Shown here piece by piece: positions 17,491-27,135 of a stretch of DNA of 64,000 bases. The translations under genes and the position numbers were made by a program. The notes under the pieces were generated by a model. That model saw nothing but the letters and a program-made list of their open reading frames with translations. It was not told where the DNA came from and ran no database searches. The stretch comes from SZUA-36 sp963753105 (GTDB lineage Bacteria; Pseudomonadota; Gammaproteobacteria; Xanthomonadales; SZUA-36). The stretch covers positions 1,178,001-1,242,000 of the forward strand of contig CAVWBD010000001.1 of the NCBI GenBank assembly GCA_963753105.1. The letters run 5' to 3'. How positions within the stretch are numbered: position 1 is the stretch's first letter; every line of letters starts with the position of its first letter.

Positions 17491-20400
17491 ATGGATATGA
17501 AGAATATTTACTGGGGGAATACGATCATCAAGCAGGCTGATTCCAGTGTCAGCGGCAAGATCGTCGAATTAGAAGGTGAATCGTTCTACCAGATCACCAA
17601 TTACGATGCGATGCCGCCATTCCTGATGACTGTCGTCAGCGGCTCTGACCACTGGATGTTCGTTTCCAGCACCGGCGGGCTCACCTGTGGTCGCGGGGAT
17701 TCCGAAAAGTCGCTGTTCCCTTACGACACTGATGACAAAATTCATGATTGCGCCGCACATACCGGGCCGCAAACCTGCCTGCTTGTCGAAAGAACGGACA
17801 GAAGATACTTATGGAAGCCCTTCAGTAGTGAAGTGGCGGTTTATGATATCCAGCGCAACTTGTACAAAAGCCTTGTTGGAAACCGGCTGATATTCGAAGA
17901 GATCAACCGCGATCTGGATTTGGTTTTTGTCTACAGCTGGTCCACCAGCGATAGTTTCGGTTTCATCAAATCAACAACGGTGCGTAATACCGCGGATGAT
18001 AATGTGGCTGTGGAAGTGCTGGATGGCATCCGAAATATGCTCCCACCGGGTATTACCAGCGAGTTGCAGTCCCGCATGAGCACGTTGGCAGATGCTTATA
18101 AAAATGCCGAAATCGACGTGGCGACAGGAGCGGGAATATTTTCATTGAGTTCCATCCCCTCTGACCTGGCTGAGCCTTGTGAGTCACTGAAAGCTTCGGT
18201 TGCCTGGTGCCTGGGGCTTGAAAATTCCTCGATACTACTTTCTGAAAAGCAGGTGGAAGCATTTTGCGCCGGCCTGCCACCAAGCCCCGAAACAACGATG
18301 AGGGGACAACGCTGTGCTTATTATGTTCACGCCGGATTCGTCATTCCTTCAGGCGAAAAGAAAGACTGGTGCCTGCTCGCCGATGTCGACCAGGGGCCAG
18401 CTGGTCTGCCGCTTCTTTTGAACCGTATTGCCCAGGGGATCAGCCGTGAAGATATCGATGCGGATATCGAAGCAGGCACCCGGCATCTGCAACGCCTGGT
18501 CGCTAGTGCAGACGGCCACCAGGTCACTTCCGATGAACTGGTAACGGGGCGGCACTTCGCAAACACATTGTTCAATATTATGCGCGGTGGCATTTTCTTC
18601 GATGAATACAGGATTCGGCACGATGACTTCATGGATTTTGTCTCGGCATGGAATATTGCGCTACGGGATAAATTTTCCGAATTGCTGACATCGATGGACG
18701 ATCCACTATCTCGCGCATCGCTGCTGGAAGCAGTTGAATCCAGCAGTGATCCGCATATGAAACGCCTGGCTCTGGAATATCTGCCGTTGTGCTTTAGCCG
18801 CCGTCACGGGGATCCGAGTCGTCCATGGAATAAATTCAAGATTGACATCAAGGCTGCCGATGGGTCGGAGATACTGTATTACGAGGGGAATTGGCGTGAC
18901 ATATTCCAGAACTGGGAGGCCCTGGCGATTTCGTATCCCGAGTTCGTCGACAGTTTCATCGCCAAGTTCGTCAATGCCTCGACCGTTGACGGATACAACC
19001 CCTATCGCATAAGCAGTGATGGAATTGACTGGGAGGTACCGGATCCGGAGGACAGCTGGTCGAATATCGGTTACTGGGGTGATCACCAGGTCAATTACCT
19101 GACGAGGTTTCTGGAATTATCTCAGCAGTATCAACCGGGACGCGTTGCGCAGCTACTCGACCAGGATATCTTTGTGTATGCCGATGTACCGTACCGGCTT
19201 AAGAGTTACCCGGAAATGCTGAAAAACCCGAGGGACAGCATAGCGTTTGACCAAAAACGGGCGCAGCTGACGGCGGATCGCGTCAGGAACATTGGTGCCG
19301 ACGGCAAACTGGTAACTCTGAGCGACGGATCGATTTACAGGGTCAACTTGCTCGAAAAACTGTTGGTGACAGTTTTAAGCAAGCTGGGGAACTTCGTTCC
19401 GGGCGGCGGCATCTGGCTGAACACACAACGCCCCGAGTGGAACGATGCCAACAACGCACTGGCGGGCTTCGGTTTATCGATGGTCACGCTGAGTTACCTT
19501 CGTCGTATGCTGAAAACCATGGCATGCTTCGCCAGCAATGCTGCTGCAGAATCATTCATGATTTCCGCGGATGTTGTGCAGTTATTCAGGGCAGTTAACC
19601 AGTTGTTGGAAAGGTCCGTGGGAGCAATCAGCGAAACGACCGGGGACACTGGCCGCAAGAACTTCATGGATGAAATGGGAATCCTTGTATCGGGTTACCG
19701 TGAACGCGTTTACGGGGGGGGCTACGGCAAGCGATCAGCGGTAGATAAAGGTGAGTTGCTGTCTTTCATCGACACCGCGCTGGTTCACCTGGATCACTCT
19801 CTCGAGCTGGGCCGCAGACCAGACGGCCTTTTTCACTCTTATAATCTTATCCAGTTTGGGCATTCCGGCTACGGTGTAAAACATCTTCCCGAGATGTTGG
19901 AAGGCCAGGTTGCGGTATTGAGCTCCGGGTATCTGCAACCACTCGACGGTTTGGCGCTGCTGGATGCGTTGAGAAAAAGCAGGATGTATCGTTCCGACCA
20001 GAATAGCTACATGTTGTACTCCGACAACGACCTGCCGCCGTTTTTGAAGAAAAACCTCATTCCGCAGACGCTCATTGATGACAGCCCGCTACTGCTCAAT
20101 GAATTGGAATCAGGGCGAAAAGTGATCGTTGAGCAGGATATTGACGGTCGTGTTCATTTTAATGGCGCACTCAGGAACGTTGAAGATCTTTGCATCGCCA
20201 TGGAACGGGCAGGAGGCATCGGCGAGGGGGACAGAACTGAATGGTGCAAGATTTTCGAAGCGGTCTTCAAACACCACGGGTTCACCGGGCGCTCCAGCAC
20301 GATGTACAAATATGAAGGACTCGGGTGCATTTACTGGCACATGGTCTCCAAGCTGTTGTTAGCTGTTGCCGGGTTCATCGATGAAGCCCGGCAGGCGGGT

Positions 20401-20931
20401 GTTGACGACAAGACCCTTCAGCGGTTGGCTGGTCATTTCCATGACATCAAGGCCGGGCTCGGCCCGTACAAATCACCCTCTGAATATGGCGCCATTCCAT
20501 TGGATCCGTATTCCCATACACCGGGGTTTGCCGGTGTGCAGCAGCCGGGTATGACAGGGCAGGTCAAAGAGGATGTGATAACCCGATTCAAGGAACTTGG
20601 TGTGACCGTAAAAGAAGGGACTGTGTCTTTTGAGCCGTACTTGCTCAGACGTGACGAATTTCTTTCAGTGTCCAAGGCATACGTTTTTTCACCTGATGAC
20701 AGGCGTTGGGTCGGCACATTGGAAGCCGGGTCGTTGGAGTTTAGCCTATGCGGTATTCCCGTGGTTTTCCACTTGGCTGAATCAAGCGTTATATATGTAT
20801 ATACGGATGACGGGAAGCCCGAGGTCATTCCTGGCACAAACCTTGGGAAGACTTGGAGCCGCTCACTTTTTGAGCGGGAAAAACGTATTAAAAAAATTCT
20901 GGTGGATGTACCGAAGAGTGCACTGAATTGA
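17491..20931 (+). CDS. Large glycoside phosphorylase, GH149-like (GH94 superfamily), probable beta-1,3-oligoglucan phosphorylase
   Basis: A 1,146-residue cytoplasmic protein with no signal peptide. The N-terminal beta-sandwich opens with a YWGN and ITNYDAMPPF pattern and includes SSTGGLTCGR, like the aglycone-side domain of GH94 enzymes. The (alpha/alpha)6-type core contains YYEGNWRDIFQNWEALA (about 463), NPYRISSDGIDWEVPDPEDSW and IGYWGDHQVNYL (about 525). The length, the absence of secretion and these blocks fit GH149 (beta-1,3-oligoglucan phosphorylases such as EgP1 and Pro_7066) better than the shorter cellobiose phosphorylases. It would release glucose-1-phosphate from imported oligosaccharides. 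The family assignment is from memory of motif patterns, and GH161 or another GH94 relative is possible. Confidence 0.65.
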   Translation: MDMKNIYWGNTIIKQADSSVSGKIVELEGESFYQITNYDAMPPFLMTVVSGSDHWMFVSSTGGLTCGRGDSEKSLFPYDTDDKIHDCAAHTGPQTCLLVERTDRRYLWKPFSSEVAVYDIQRNLYKSLVGNRLIFEEINRDLDLVFVYSWSTSDSFGFIKSTTVRNTADDNVAVEVLDGIRNMLPPGITSELQSRMSTLADAYKNAEIDVATGAGIFSLSSIPSDLAEPCESLKASVAWCLGLENSSILLSEKQVEAFCAGLPPSPETTMRGQRCAYYVHAGFVIPSGEKKDWCLLADVDQGPAGLPLLLNRIAQGISREDIDADIEAGTRHLQRLVASADGHQVTSDELVTGRHFANTLFNIMRGGIFFDEYRIRHDDFMDFVSAWNIALRDKFSELLTSMDDPLSRASLLEAVESSSDPHMKRLALEYLPLCFSRRHGDPSRPWNKFKIDIKAADGSEILYYEGNWRDIFQNWEALAISYPEFVDSFIAKFVNASTVDGYNPYRISSDGIDWEVPDPEDSWSNIGYWGDHQVNYLTRFLELSQQYQPGRVAQLLDQDIFVYADVPYRLKSYPEMLKNPRDSIAFDQKRAQLTADRVRNIGADGKLVTLSDGSIYRVNLLEKLLVTVLSKLGNFVPGGGIWLNTQRPEWNDANNALAGFGLSMVTLSYLRRMLKTMACFASNAAAESFMISADVVQLFRAVNQLLERSVGAISETTGDTGRKNFMDEMGILVSGYRERVYGGGYGKRSAVDKGELLSFIDTALVHLDHSLELGRRPDGLFHSYNLIQFGHSGYGVKHLPEMLEGQVAVLSSGYLQPLDGLALLDALRKSRMYRSDQNSYMLYSDNDLPPFLKKNLIPQTLIDDSPLLLNELESGRKVIVEQDIDGRVHFNGALRNVEDLCIAMERAGGIGEGDRTEWCKIFEAVFKHHGFTGRSSTMYKYEGLGCIYWHMVSKLLLAVAGFIDEARQAGVDDKTLQRLAGHFHDIKAGLGPYKSPSEYGAIPLDPYSHTPGFAGVQQPGMTGQVKEDVITRFKELGVTVKEGTVSFEPYLLRRDEFLSVSKAYVFSPDDRRWVGTLEAGSLEFSLCGIPVVFHLAESSVIYVYTDDGKPEVIPGTNLGKTWSRSLFEREKRIKKILVDVPKSALN

Positions 20932-20954
20932 CGTCTTTGGTTGAAATAGTGTTA

Positions 20955-20992
20955 TGTAAGCGCTTTCATTTGTAAGCGCTTTCATTTATAGT
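20955..20992 (+). promoter_or_regulatory. Two LacI-type operators and a -10 box before the TonB receptor gene
   Basis: TGTAAGCGCTTTCA occurs twice, at 20955-20968 and 20971-20984, spaced 16 bases centre to centre. A TATAGT -10 box lies at 20987-20992, with the second operator between it and a weak -35. Binding of the LacI-family regulator here would block the promoter. The receptor start follows at 21042 behind a GAGGAA ribosome site. Confidence 0.8.
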
Positions 20993-21041
20993 ATGCAGGT
21001 AACTTTTCTTGCGGCATTTTAAAATTTGAGGAACAGTCACA

Positions 21042-24000
21042 ATGAGAAAACTACTATTCGTGGGAACCATTATTTTCCTGAGCATGGCTACATGGGCAGT
21101 TATCGCTGACGATACACAGCTTGCAACTTCCGATGAAACGCCTGTTGTTACCACTGATGAAACACCAACAGTTGAAAGCGATGATGAAGCTAAATACGGA
21201 AACATCGTTCTCGAAGAGGTCGTGGTAACGGGAATTCGGTCCAGTTTGAGGAACGCGGTTGAAATCAAACGAAGCAACGTCGGGGTCATGGAGGCAATTT
21301 CTGCCGAGGACTTCGGTAAGTTTCCCGACGGCAACCTGGCGGAGTCCCTGGCCCGCGTGCCGGGTATTGCCATTGACAGGAGCAACGTCGAGGGTCAGTG
21401 GATCGCGGTTCGTGGTTTTGGTCCCGAGTTCAACCTGGTTACCCTGAACGGCCGTCAAATGCCAACTGCACCCGGTGTCTGGGGTGGTGGCAGATCGTTC
21501 AATTTCGGTGATATCGCATCACCGGGCGTAACGGCAGTAGAGGTTTTCAAGGCTGCTGACAGTACCCTTCCATCCGGTGGAATCGGTGCTACGGTCAACA
21601 TGGTAACAACCAAACCACTGCAGGTAACAGGGACCAAGAAACACTTCGGCCTGGCCCTGGTGGAAGATTCAACCAGTACTGACGGTGGTTTGCCGTTCGA
21701 GGCCACCGTTTTGTTCGCTACTAACCAGGACAACTGGGGTTTCTCGTTCTCCGGCGCTTACCAGGAAAGGTCAAACCGCGAGGAAGGCACGAGGGAATCC
21801 AATTGGCTGATTCCTGAAGTCATGCAGGAAACCGAAGGCTATCTGAGAGTTGATTCATCCAACCCGCTGTACACAAACAATAATACCCGGGCTGACGGCA
21901 ATACTTTTTACCAGGAGCCATCGGCATACCAGATCAAGGACAATGAGCGGACAAGGACAAACGCACAGCTTACCTTCCAGTACGCGTTTACCGAGAACTT
22001 TGTCACTACCCTGGACTACACTTATTCGAATGTAGATTTTTCAGCCGTGGGTGTGATGTTCGGATCCTGGCTGGGTGGATGGGATACAGATTATGCGCTG
22101 ATCAACGAGCACGGCGCCTATACGAATGCCATTGTCAGTAACCGCGCATATGACCATGAACTGATCTGGCAGGAATTGGTGAATACCAACAAATCACTGG
22201 GTTTTAACGCCGAATGGAATGTCACGGATTCACTTTCACTCGTCTTTGATGCACACCATTCTACCGCAGAGGTTGACGGCGGAGAGCTGAATAATTCCAT
22301 AGGCTTTACCACTGATAATAAGGCCACCATTACCCATATCAACGGCGGCAATTCCGGTATCAACACGTTTTACTATGATACTGATTTTGGACCTGAAAAT
22401 TACATGGGAACCAACCTGACCATGCGGGATGGCTATAAAGAAAATGAGATGGAGCAGTACCAGCTCAGTGGTTTGTGGGAAAACCTTGATGGGGGCTTTA
22501 TTACATCCATCGATTTTGGCTACTCCCACCTGGAAAGCTCATTTGTGAAGAAACGGAGTATCGGTGATTTTGACGCTGCGTTTCCTGACCCTGCGTCCTG
22601 GGATGATGCCTTGTTCAACCGGACCAATCTCGGTAATTTCATGAACTCGTTCAACCCCGAAATTGGCACGGACTATTACTATCGCATTAATCCAGCCGAT
22701 GCACTTGCAGCATTTATGGCCAATAACCCGGGCGTTATCGACCCGGTTGACGGTAATGTGTGCTGTGGCGCGGGCGATATTGATCACAATGACCGTGTCA
22801 ATGAAACACTTGATTCCTTATATCTTCAGTTCAACATGGAAAGCCAGATCGGCACTATGCCGCTGGATATCGTTGCTGGCGTCAGGTACGAAAAAACCGA
22901 TATCAAGTCTATCAGTTACTATGCCAGGCCCACGACTCTAAGGTGGGACATGATTAGCGGAATAATCGCCATTGACGATGGCACGGGTGCTGCGGACGAA
23001 CCGGGGTATGGAGACAGCAAGGAAATACTCCCCAGCCTGGCCATGTCGCTCGGCATCACTGAAAACCAAATCGTAAGGTTGTCCATGAGCAAATCGATGG
23101 CAAGACCCGATTTGTTTGATATGAGCTCACAAATCGAATTTGGCACCAGGGATTACTTCCAGGTAACCGCAGAAGCCGGTAACCCGGATCTGGAGCCGTT
23201 GACCTCAAATAACTTCGATATCAGTTATGAAAACTACTACGCGGACGGCAGTTATTTTGCGATCAACTATTTCAGAAAAGACATAGACGGGTTCATTGGA
23301 TCCAGGACGACAACCGGGCATACTATTGAAGGATTAACCGATCCGTCCCAGTCAGTAATCGGCCAAATGGCAATCGAATGTGTCCGGGCCTGGGTGGATG
23401 CCGGTCGTCCGGACACCGGTTTCCCCGGGGAGGGGGGTACAGGTGATTGCGTATCCCAGCAGGCATTATGGGCACAAGGCTGGATGAATGATTTCCAGCA
23501 CATGGGTTGGGTTGTCAATGCATTGGCCGCCGGTGTTGACCTTTCAAATGGTTACCCGTGGAGCCCGGCTGAATGTGCAGGCAATGGCGCCGACGGTTGG
23601 TGGAGGTGTGATCCCGGTTACCTCGACGGAACAGCCAATGATCCGCTGGCCTTGATTGACTACACCGCACCCTACAATATGAACAAGGGCACCGTAAGTG
23701 GTCTCGAATTCTCATTCCAGCATTTGTTCAAAGACTCTCCTTTCGGTATCACGTTTAACTACACCTACATCAGTGGCGGAGACGTTGATATCGACCGCTA
23801 TGCCGTTGGCGAACAGTTCATTCTTCCCGGCCTGGGCGATGCGGGTAACTTCTCCGTGTTTTTTGAGAATGACAAACATACCGCCAGGATTGCCCTTAAC
23901 CATCGCGGTGAAACCGTTGCAGGATTTGGCAACTACGACCAGCCCTTATATGTTGAGGAAAGGAACCAATGGGATGCATCGTACCAATACAGGTTCACAC

Positions 24001-24146
24001 GTGGCGGTGCACAGACGACGTTGTTTGTCGAAGTCAGTAATCTCACTGATGAGCCGACCCGCCTGTATGCACGCTACCCCGAGATGCTGTTCTTATCCCA
24101 GGATCACGGCCCAATCTACAAGTTTGGTGCCAGGGTAAACTTCTAA
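21042..24146 (+). CDS. TonB-dependent receptor for the beta-glucan locus
   Basis: Outer-membrane active transporter of 1,034 residues. After the signal peptide (MRKLLFVGTIIFLSMATWAVIA) comes a Thr/Asp/Glu-rich linker (TSDETPVVTTDETPTVESDD), then the TonB box region EEVVVTGIR and the plug domain (NLAESLARVPGIAIDR, IAVRGFGPEFNLVTLNGRQM, GGIGATVNM), and a 22-strand barrel ending in the expected aromatic residue (KFGARVNF). The plug style is that of carbohydrate receptors found in Caulobacter and marine gammaproteobacteria. Two LacI operators precede it. A terminator follows directly. Confidence 0.92.
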   Translation: MRKLLFVGTIIFLSMATWAVIADDTQLATSDETPVVTTDETPTVESDDEAKYGNIVLEEVVVTGIRSSLRNAVEIKRSNVGVMEAISAEDFGKFPDGNLAESLARVPGIAIDRSNVEGQWIAVRGFGPEFNLVTLNGRQMPTAPGVWGGGRSFNFGDIASPGVTAVEVFKAADSTLPSGGIGATVNMVTTKPLQVTGTKKHFGLALVEDSTSTDGGLPFEATVLFATNQDNWGFSFSGAYQERSNREEGTRESNWLIPEVMQETEGYLRVDSSNPLYTNNNTRADGNTFYQEPSAYQIKDNERTRTNAQLTFQYAFTENFVTTLDYTYSNVDFSAVGVMFGSWLGGWDTDYALINEHGAYTNAIVSNRAYDHELIWQELVNTNKSLGFNAEWNVTDSLSLVFDAHHSTAEVDGGELNNSIGFTTDNKATITHINGGNSGINTFYYDTDFGPENYMGTNLTMRDGYKENEMEQYQLSGLWENLDGGFITSIDFGYSHLESSFVKKRSIGDFDAAFPDPASWDDALFNRTNLGNFMNSFNPEIGTDYYYRINPADALAAFMANNPGVIDPVDGNVCCGAGDIDHNDRVNETLDSLYLQFNMESQIGTMPLDIVAGVRYEKTDIKSISYYARPTTLRWDMISGIIAIDDGTGAADEPGYGDSKEILPSLAMSLGITENQIVRLSMSKSMARPDLFDMSSQIEFGTRDYFQVTAEAGNPDLEPLTSNNFDISYENYYADGSYFAINYFRKDIDGFIGSRTTTGHTIEGLTDPSQSVIGQMAIECVRAWVDAGRPDTGFPGEGGTGDCVSQQALWAQGWMNDFQHMGWVVNALAAGVDLSNGYPWSPAECAGNGADGWWRCDPGYLDGTANDPLALIDYTAPYNMNKGTVSGLEFSFQHLFKDSPFGITFNYTYISGGDVDIDRYAVGEQFILPGLGDAGNFSVFFENDKHTARIALNHRGETVAGFGNYDQPLYVEERNQWDASYQYRFTRGGAQTTLFVEVSNLTDEPTRLYARYPEMLFLSQDHGPIYKFGARVNF

Positions 24147-24162
24147 ATTCAATCTGAAACTG

Positions 24163-24194
24163 AAAAAAAAGAGGGCGTTCGCCCTCTTTTTTTT
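24163..24194. terminator. Bidirectional rho-independent terminator after the TonB receptor gene
   Basis: GAGGGC-GTTC-GCCCTC at 24171-24186, flanked by eight A on the left and eight T on the right, so it can stop transcripts from both sides. It separates the receptor gene from the second MFS porter, 34 bases further on. Confidence 0.93.
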
Positions 24195-24228
24195 AGAAAG
24201 GAACACATTTAGAAAAAAGGGAACTCTC

Positions 24229-25641
24229 ATGATCAAAAATTCGCCGTACAAAAACACCAACCATGGTTTCGTTATTCTGATCTCTTGCGTGGCTACAATC
24301 GGTGGATTTCTGTTCGGGTTTGATAGCGGCGTAATCAACGGGACCGTTGATGGCCTGCGATCTGCCTTCAATTCCGACAGCGTCGGCACCGGGTTCAACG
24401 TGGCATCCATGCTGCTTGGGTGTGCTGCAGGGGCATTTTTTGCAGGTCGGCTGGCTGACCGATGGGGCCGCCGTACACTCCTGATCCTGGCTGCAGTGTT
24501 CTTCGTTGTGAGCGCCTGGGGTTCCGGGATGTCAGGTTCCTCACTGGAGTTTGTGCTTTACCGGGTGATCGGTGGTCTGGCTGTAGGTGCTGCCAGCGTA
24601 ATGGCTCCCGCTTACATCAGTGAAGTTGCTCCAGCGCGGTATCGCGGTCGACTGATGACTATTCAGCAGATCGCCATTATCTTCGGACTATTCACTGCTT
24701 TCGTGAGCAATTATCTCCTGGCCAAATTCGCGGGTTCGTCGACTGCCGAATTCTGGTCGGGATATCAGACATGGCGATGGATGTTCTGGATGGAAATCGC
24801 GCCCGCCGCAGTATTTTTCCTTTCCTTGCTGGCGATTCCGGAAAGTCCGCGTTACCTGGTCGTTTCCGGAAAGAGGGAACGTGCCCTGTCTGTCCTGACG
24901 CGCCTCTATGGAGGAGATTTCGCAAGAAAGAAAATTGACGAGATCGAATCATCACTGGCTGCTGACCACCATCGGCCAAAGCTCGCCGACCTGCTCGAGC
25001 AACCAGGCGGAAAGGTCCGCCGGATCGTCTGGGTGGGAATTGGGCTGGCTGCCTTCCAGCAACTGGTGGGCATTAACGTTGTTTTCTACTACGGCGCGGT
25101 TCTGTGGCAGGCAGTTGGATTCTCCGAAGGTGACGCCCTGTTGATCAACGTGATATCAGGAGCGGTGAGTATTGCCGCTTGTATTGTAACAATCACACTG
25201 GTGGATCGTATCGGTCGCAAACCTTTGTTACGGATTGGCTCAATAGGCATGGCCATCACCCTTGCCCTTGTGGCGTTCGCTTTTTCCACTTCGCAGGAGA
25301 CTGCCGGTGAGCTGATCCTGTCCGACAGCATGGGAATACTCGCCCTGGTTGCAGCTAACCTCTACGTGATGATTTTTAACGGCACCTGGGGTCCGGTTAT
25401 GTGGGTGATGCTGGGCGAGATGTTCCCCAACCAGATTCGTGGCTCCGGACTGGCAGTGGCAGGCCTCTCACAGTGGGGAACGAATTTCCTGGTAACGATG
25501 ACGTTTCCGATTTTCCTGGCTTCAATCGGGTTGCTTGGCGCTTATGGTATCTATGCGGTGTTCGCCGCTATCTCGGCTGTTTTCGTACACAAGATGGTCC
25601 ATGAAACCCGTGGCCTGGAACTCGAGGAAATGAAGGGTTAA
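24229..25641 (+). CDS. MFS sugar porter (SP family), second copy
   Basis: Inner-membrane sugar transporter of 470 residues, twelve helices. Signatures: GGFLFGFDSGVING, DRWGRRTLL, PESPRYLVVSGK, QQLVGINVVFYYG, DRIGRKPLL and HETRGLELEEMKG. It lacks the long insert of the porter at 14586, so the two probably carry different sugars. An AAGGGA ribosome site precedes the start. No LacI operator is visible in the short gap after the terminator, so expression may depend on read-through or an unseen promoter. Confidence 0.9.
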   Translation: MIKNSPYKNTNHGFVILISCVATIGGFLFGFDSGVINGTVDGLRSAFNSDSVGTGFNVASMLLGCAAGAFFAGRLADRWGRRTLLILAAVFFVVSAWGSGMSGSSLEFVLYRVIGGLAVGAASVMAPAYISEVAPARYRGRLMTIQQIAIIFGLFTAFVSNYLLAKFAGSSTAEFWSGYQTWRWMFWMEIAPAAVFFLSLLAIPESPRYLVVSGKRERALSVLTRLYGGDFARKKIDEIESSLAADHHRPKLADLLEQPGGKVRRIVWVGIGLAAFQQLVGINVVFYYGAVLWQAVGFSEGDALLINVISGAVSIAACIVTITLVDRIGRKPLLRIGSIGMAITLALVAFAFSTSQETAGELILSDSMGILALVAANLYVMIFNGTWGPVMWVMLGEMFPNQIRGSGLAVAGLSQWGTNFLVTMTFPIFLASIGLLGAYGIYAVFAAISAVFVHKMVHETRGLELEEMKG

Positions 25642-25707
25642 TAAGTCACTTGGGAAGATATTGTTGGGACCTCAGGGTAATCGTGGTCGCGCGACCTTGA
25701 TGCGGCT

Positions 25708-25735
25708 TGAACCGGGAGCGGGACACCCGGTCCCG
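25708..25735 (-). terminator. Hairpin downstream of citrate synthase
   Basis: GAGCGGGAC-ACCCG-GTCCCGCCC around 25714-25737 on the plus strand forms a strong stem beyond the leftward citrate synthase stop (25755). No clear T run follows on the minus strand, so termination strength is uncertain. A closely similar hairpin accompanies the truncated duplicate near 11012-11035. Confidence 0.55.
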
Positions 25736-25754
25736 CCCCACATTTCACTCTATT

Positions 25755-27061
25755 TTACTTCTTCGCTGCAATATCTTCCAGCATTGCCGTCGTCAGTGAT
25801 TTCGGCCGCTCGAGCGGGTAGCCCAGCGCACGGTCCCAGGTGGCGTTGGCCAGCGTACCGATAGCACGCCCGATGCCGAACAGTACCGTGTAGAACGAGT
25901 ACTCGGTTACACCGTAGTACCACTGGATCACGCCTGACTGCGCGTCAACGTTTGGCCACGGGTTCTTGGCCTTGCCGTGTTCCATGAGCACATCCGGCGC
26001 CACTTCGTAGATCGCGTTGATCACTTTGAAGAGCGGGTAATCCGGCAGAACCTTCAAGCAGAACTCGCGCTGCGACATGTAACGCGGGTCTGTTTTGCGC
26101 AGCACCGCATGCCCGTAACCCGGGACCACCTGGCCGCGTTCAGCGTCGCCCACAGCGCCTCGCGGATGACTTCGCGGGTCGGCTCTTTGCCACCGAGTTT
26201 CTCCATGAAATCCTGCGTCCAGCGCAGCACGTTCTCGTTTGCCAGTCCGTGCAGCGGCCCGGCCAGGGCGTTGATTCCGGCCGACAGCGCGTAGTAACAA
26301 TCGGACAATGTCGAAGCCACCAGGTGAACGGTGTGCGCCGACACGTTGCCCGATTCGTGGTCCGAATGCAGGATGAAGTACATCCGTGCCACGTCGTCGT
26401 AGGGTCTGTCGATGCCCATCATGTGGGCGAAATTGCCGCCGAAATCCAGATCGGGGTCAGGATCGATGATATCCCCATCCTTGAACAGCCAGGCGATAAA
26501 TAAACGCGCCGATGGTCGGTAGCTTCGCCAGCAGGTTACAGGCGTCTTCGTAGGTCGGCTCCCACAGGTCCATCTTGCCGAGCCCTTCGCGGTATTGTTG
26601 CTGCAAAGACAGACTCGCGCTGCATGGCAGTGATCGCTGCCGAGAACATCGCCATCGGATGCGAATCCTTCGGCATCGCCCTCAGAACGTCGAAGACGTA
26701 CTCCGGTACTTCTGCCCGGCCCTTGAAATCCTCGATGACTTCTTCGGCCTGTTCCATGGTCGGTACTTCACTGGTCAGCATGAAATACCAGAAGCTCTCC
26801 ACGGACGGGATACTCGTTACCGGGTGCTTTCGGCAGGGCCGCGAACACTTCCGGAATGGTCATGCCGCGGAAACGGATGCCTTCCATCGGGTCGAGGTAG
26901 GATATATCGGTTACCAGGCACCTGACGCCGCGCGCGCCACCGATGGCCTGGCCGATCGTGACTTCGCCGACTTTCACGTCCGAGTGTTCCTTGAGGAGCT
27001 TCATCGTGCGTGGGCGATGCTCCTCGATCTTGCGTTGTAAGATTGTTTTCAATGTAGACAT
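25755..27061 (-). CDS. gltA: Citrate synthase, mitochondrial (eukaryotic) type; four frameshifts
   Basis: TCA-cycle enzyme joining oxaloacetate and acetyl-CoA. The start at 27061 (MSTLKTILQ) has a perfect AGGAG. The sequence follows the mitochondrial type: DPMEGIRFRGMTIPEV, DSHPMAMFSAAITAM, HSDHESGNVSAHT, AGPLHGLANENV (first catalytic His), VPGYGHAVLRKTDPRY (second) and KNPWPNVDAQSG (catalytic Asp), ending LERPKSLTTAMLEDI. Correct reading needs four one-base shifts, near 26810, 26600, 26500 and 26140; with them the protein is continuous, about 435 residues, and every active-site residue is present. An essential gene with four breaks points to sequence error. A truncated copy of its 3' end lies at 11006-11182. 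Confidence 0.9.
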
Positions 27062-27135
27062 CTTTATCTCCTTTCGCTTGGTTTTCATTATTGCTGCTCG
27101 TTAAGCTCGGATGCCCGATCATACTTGCCCTACCT

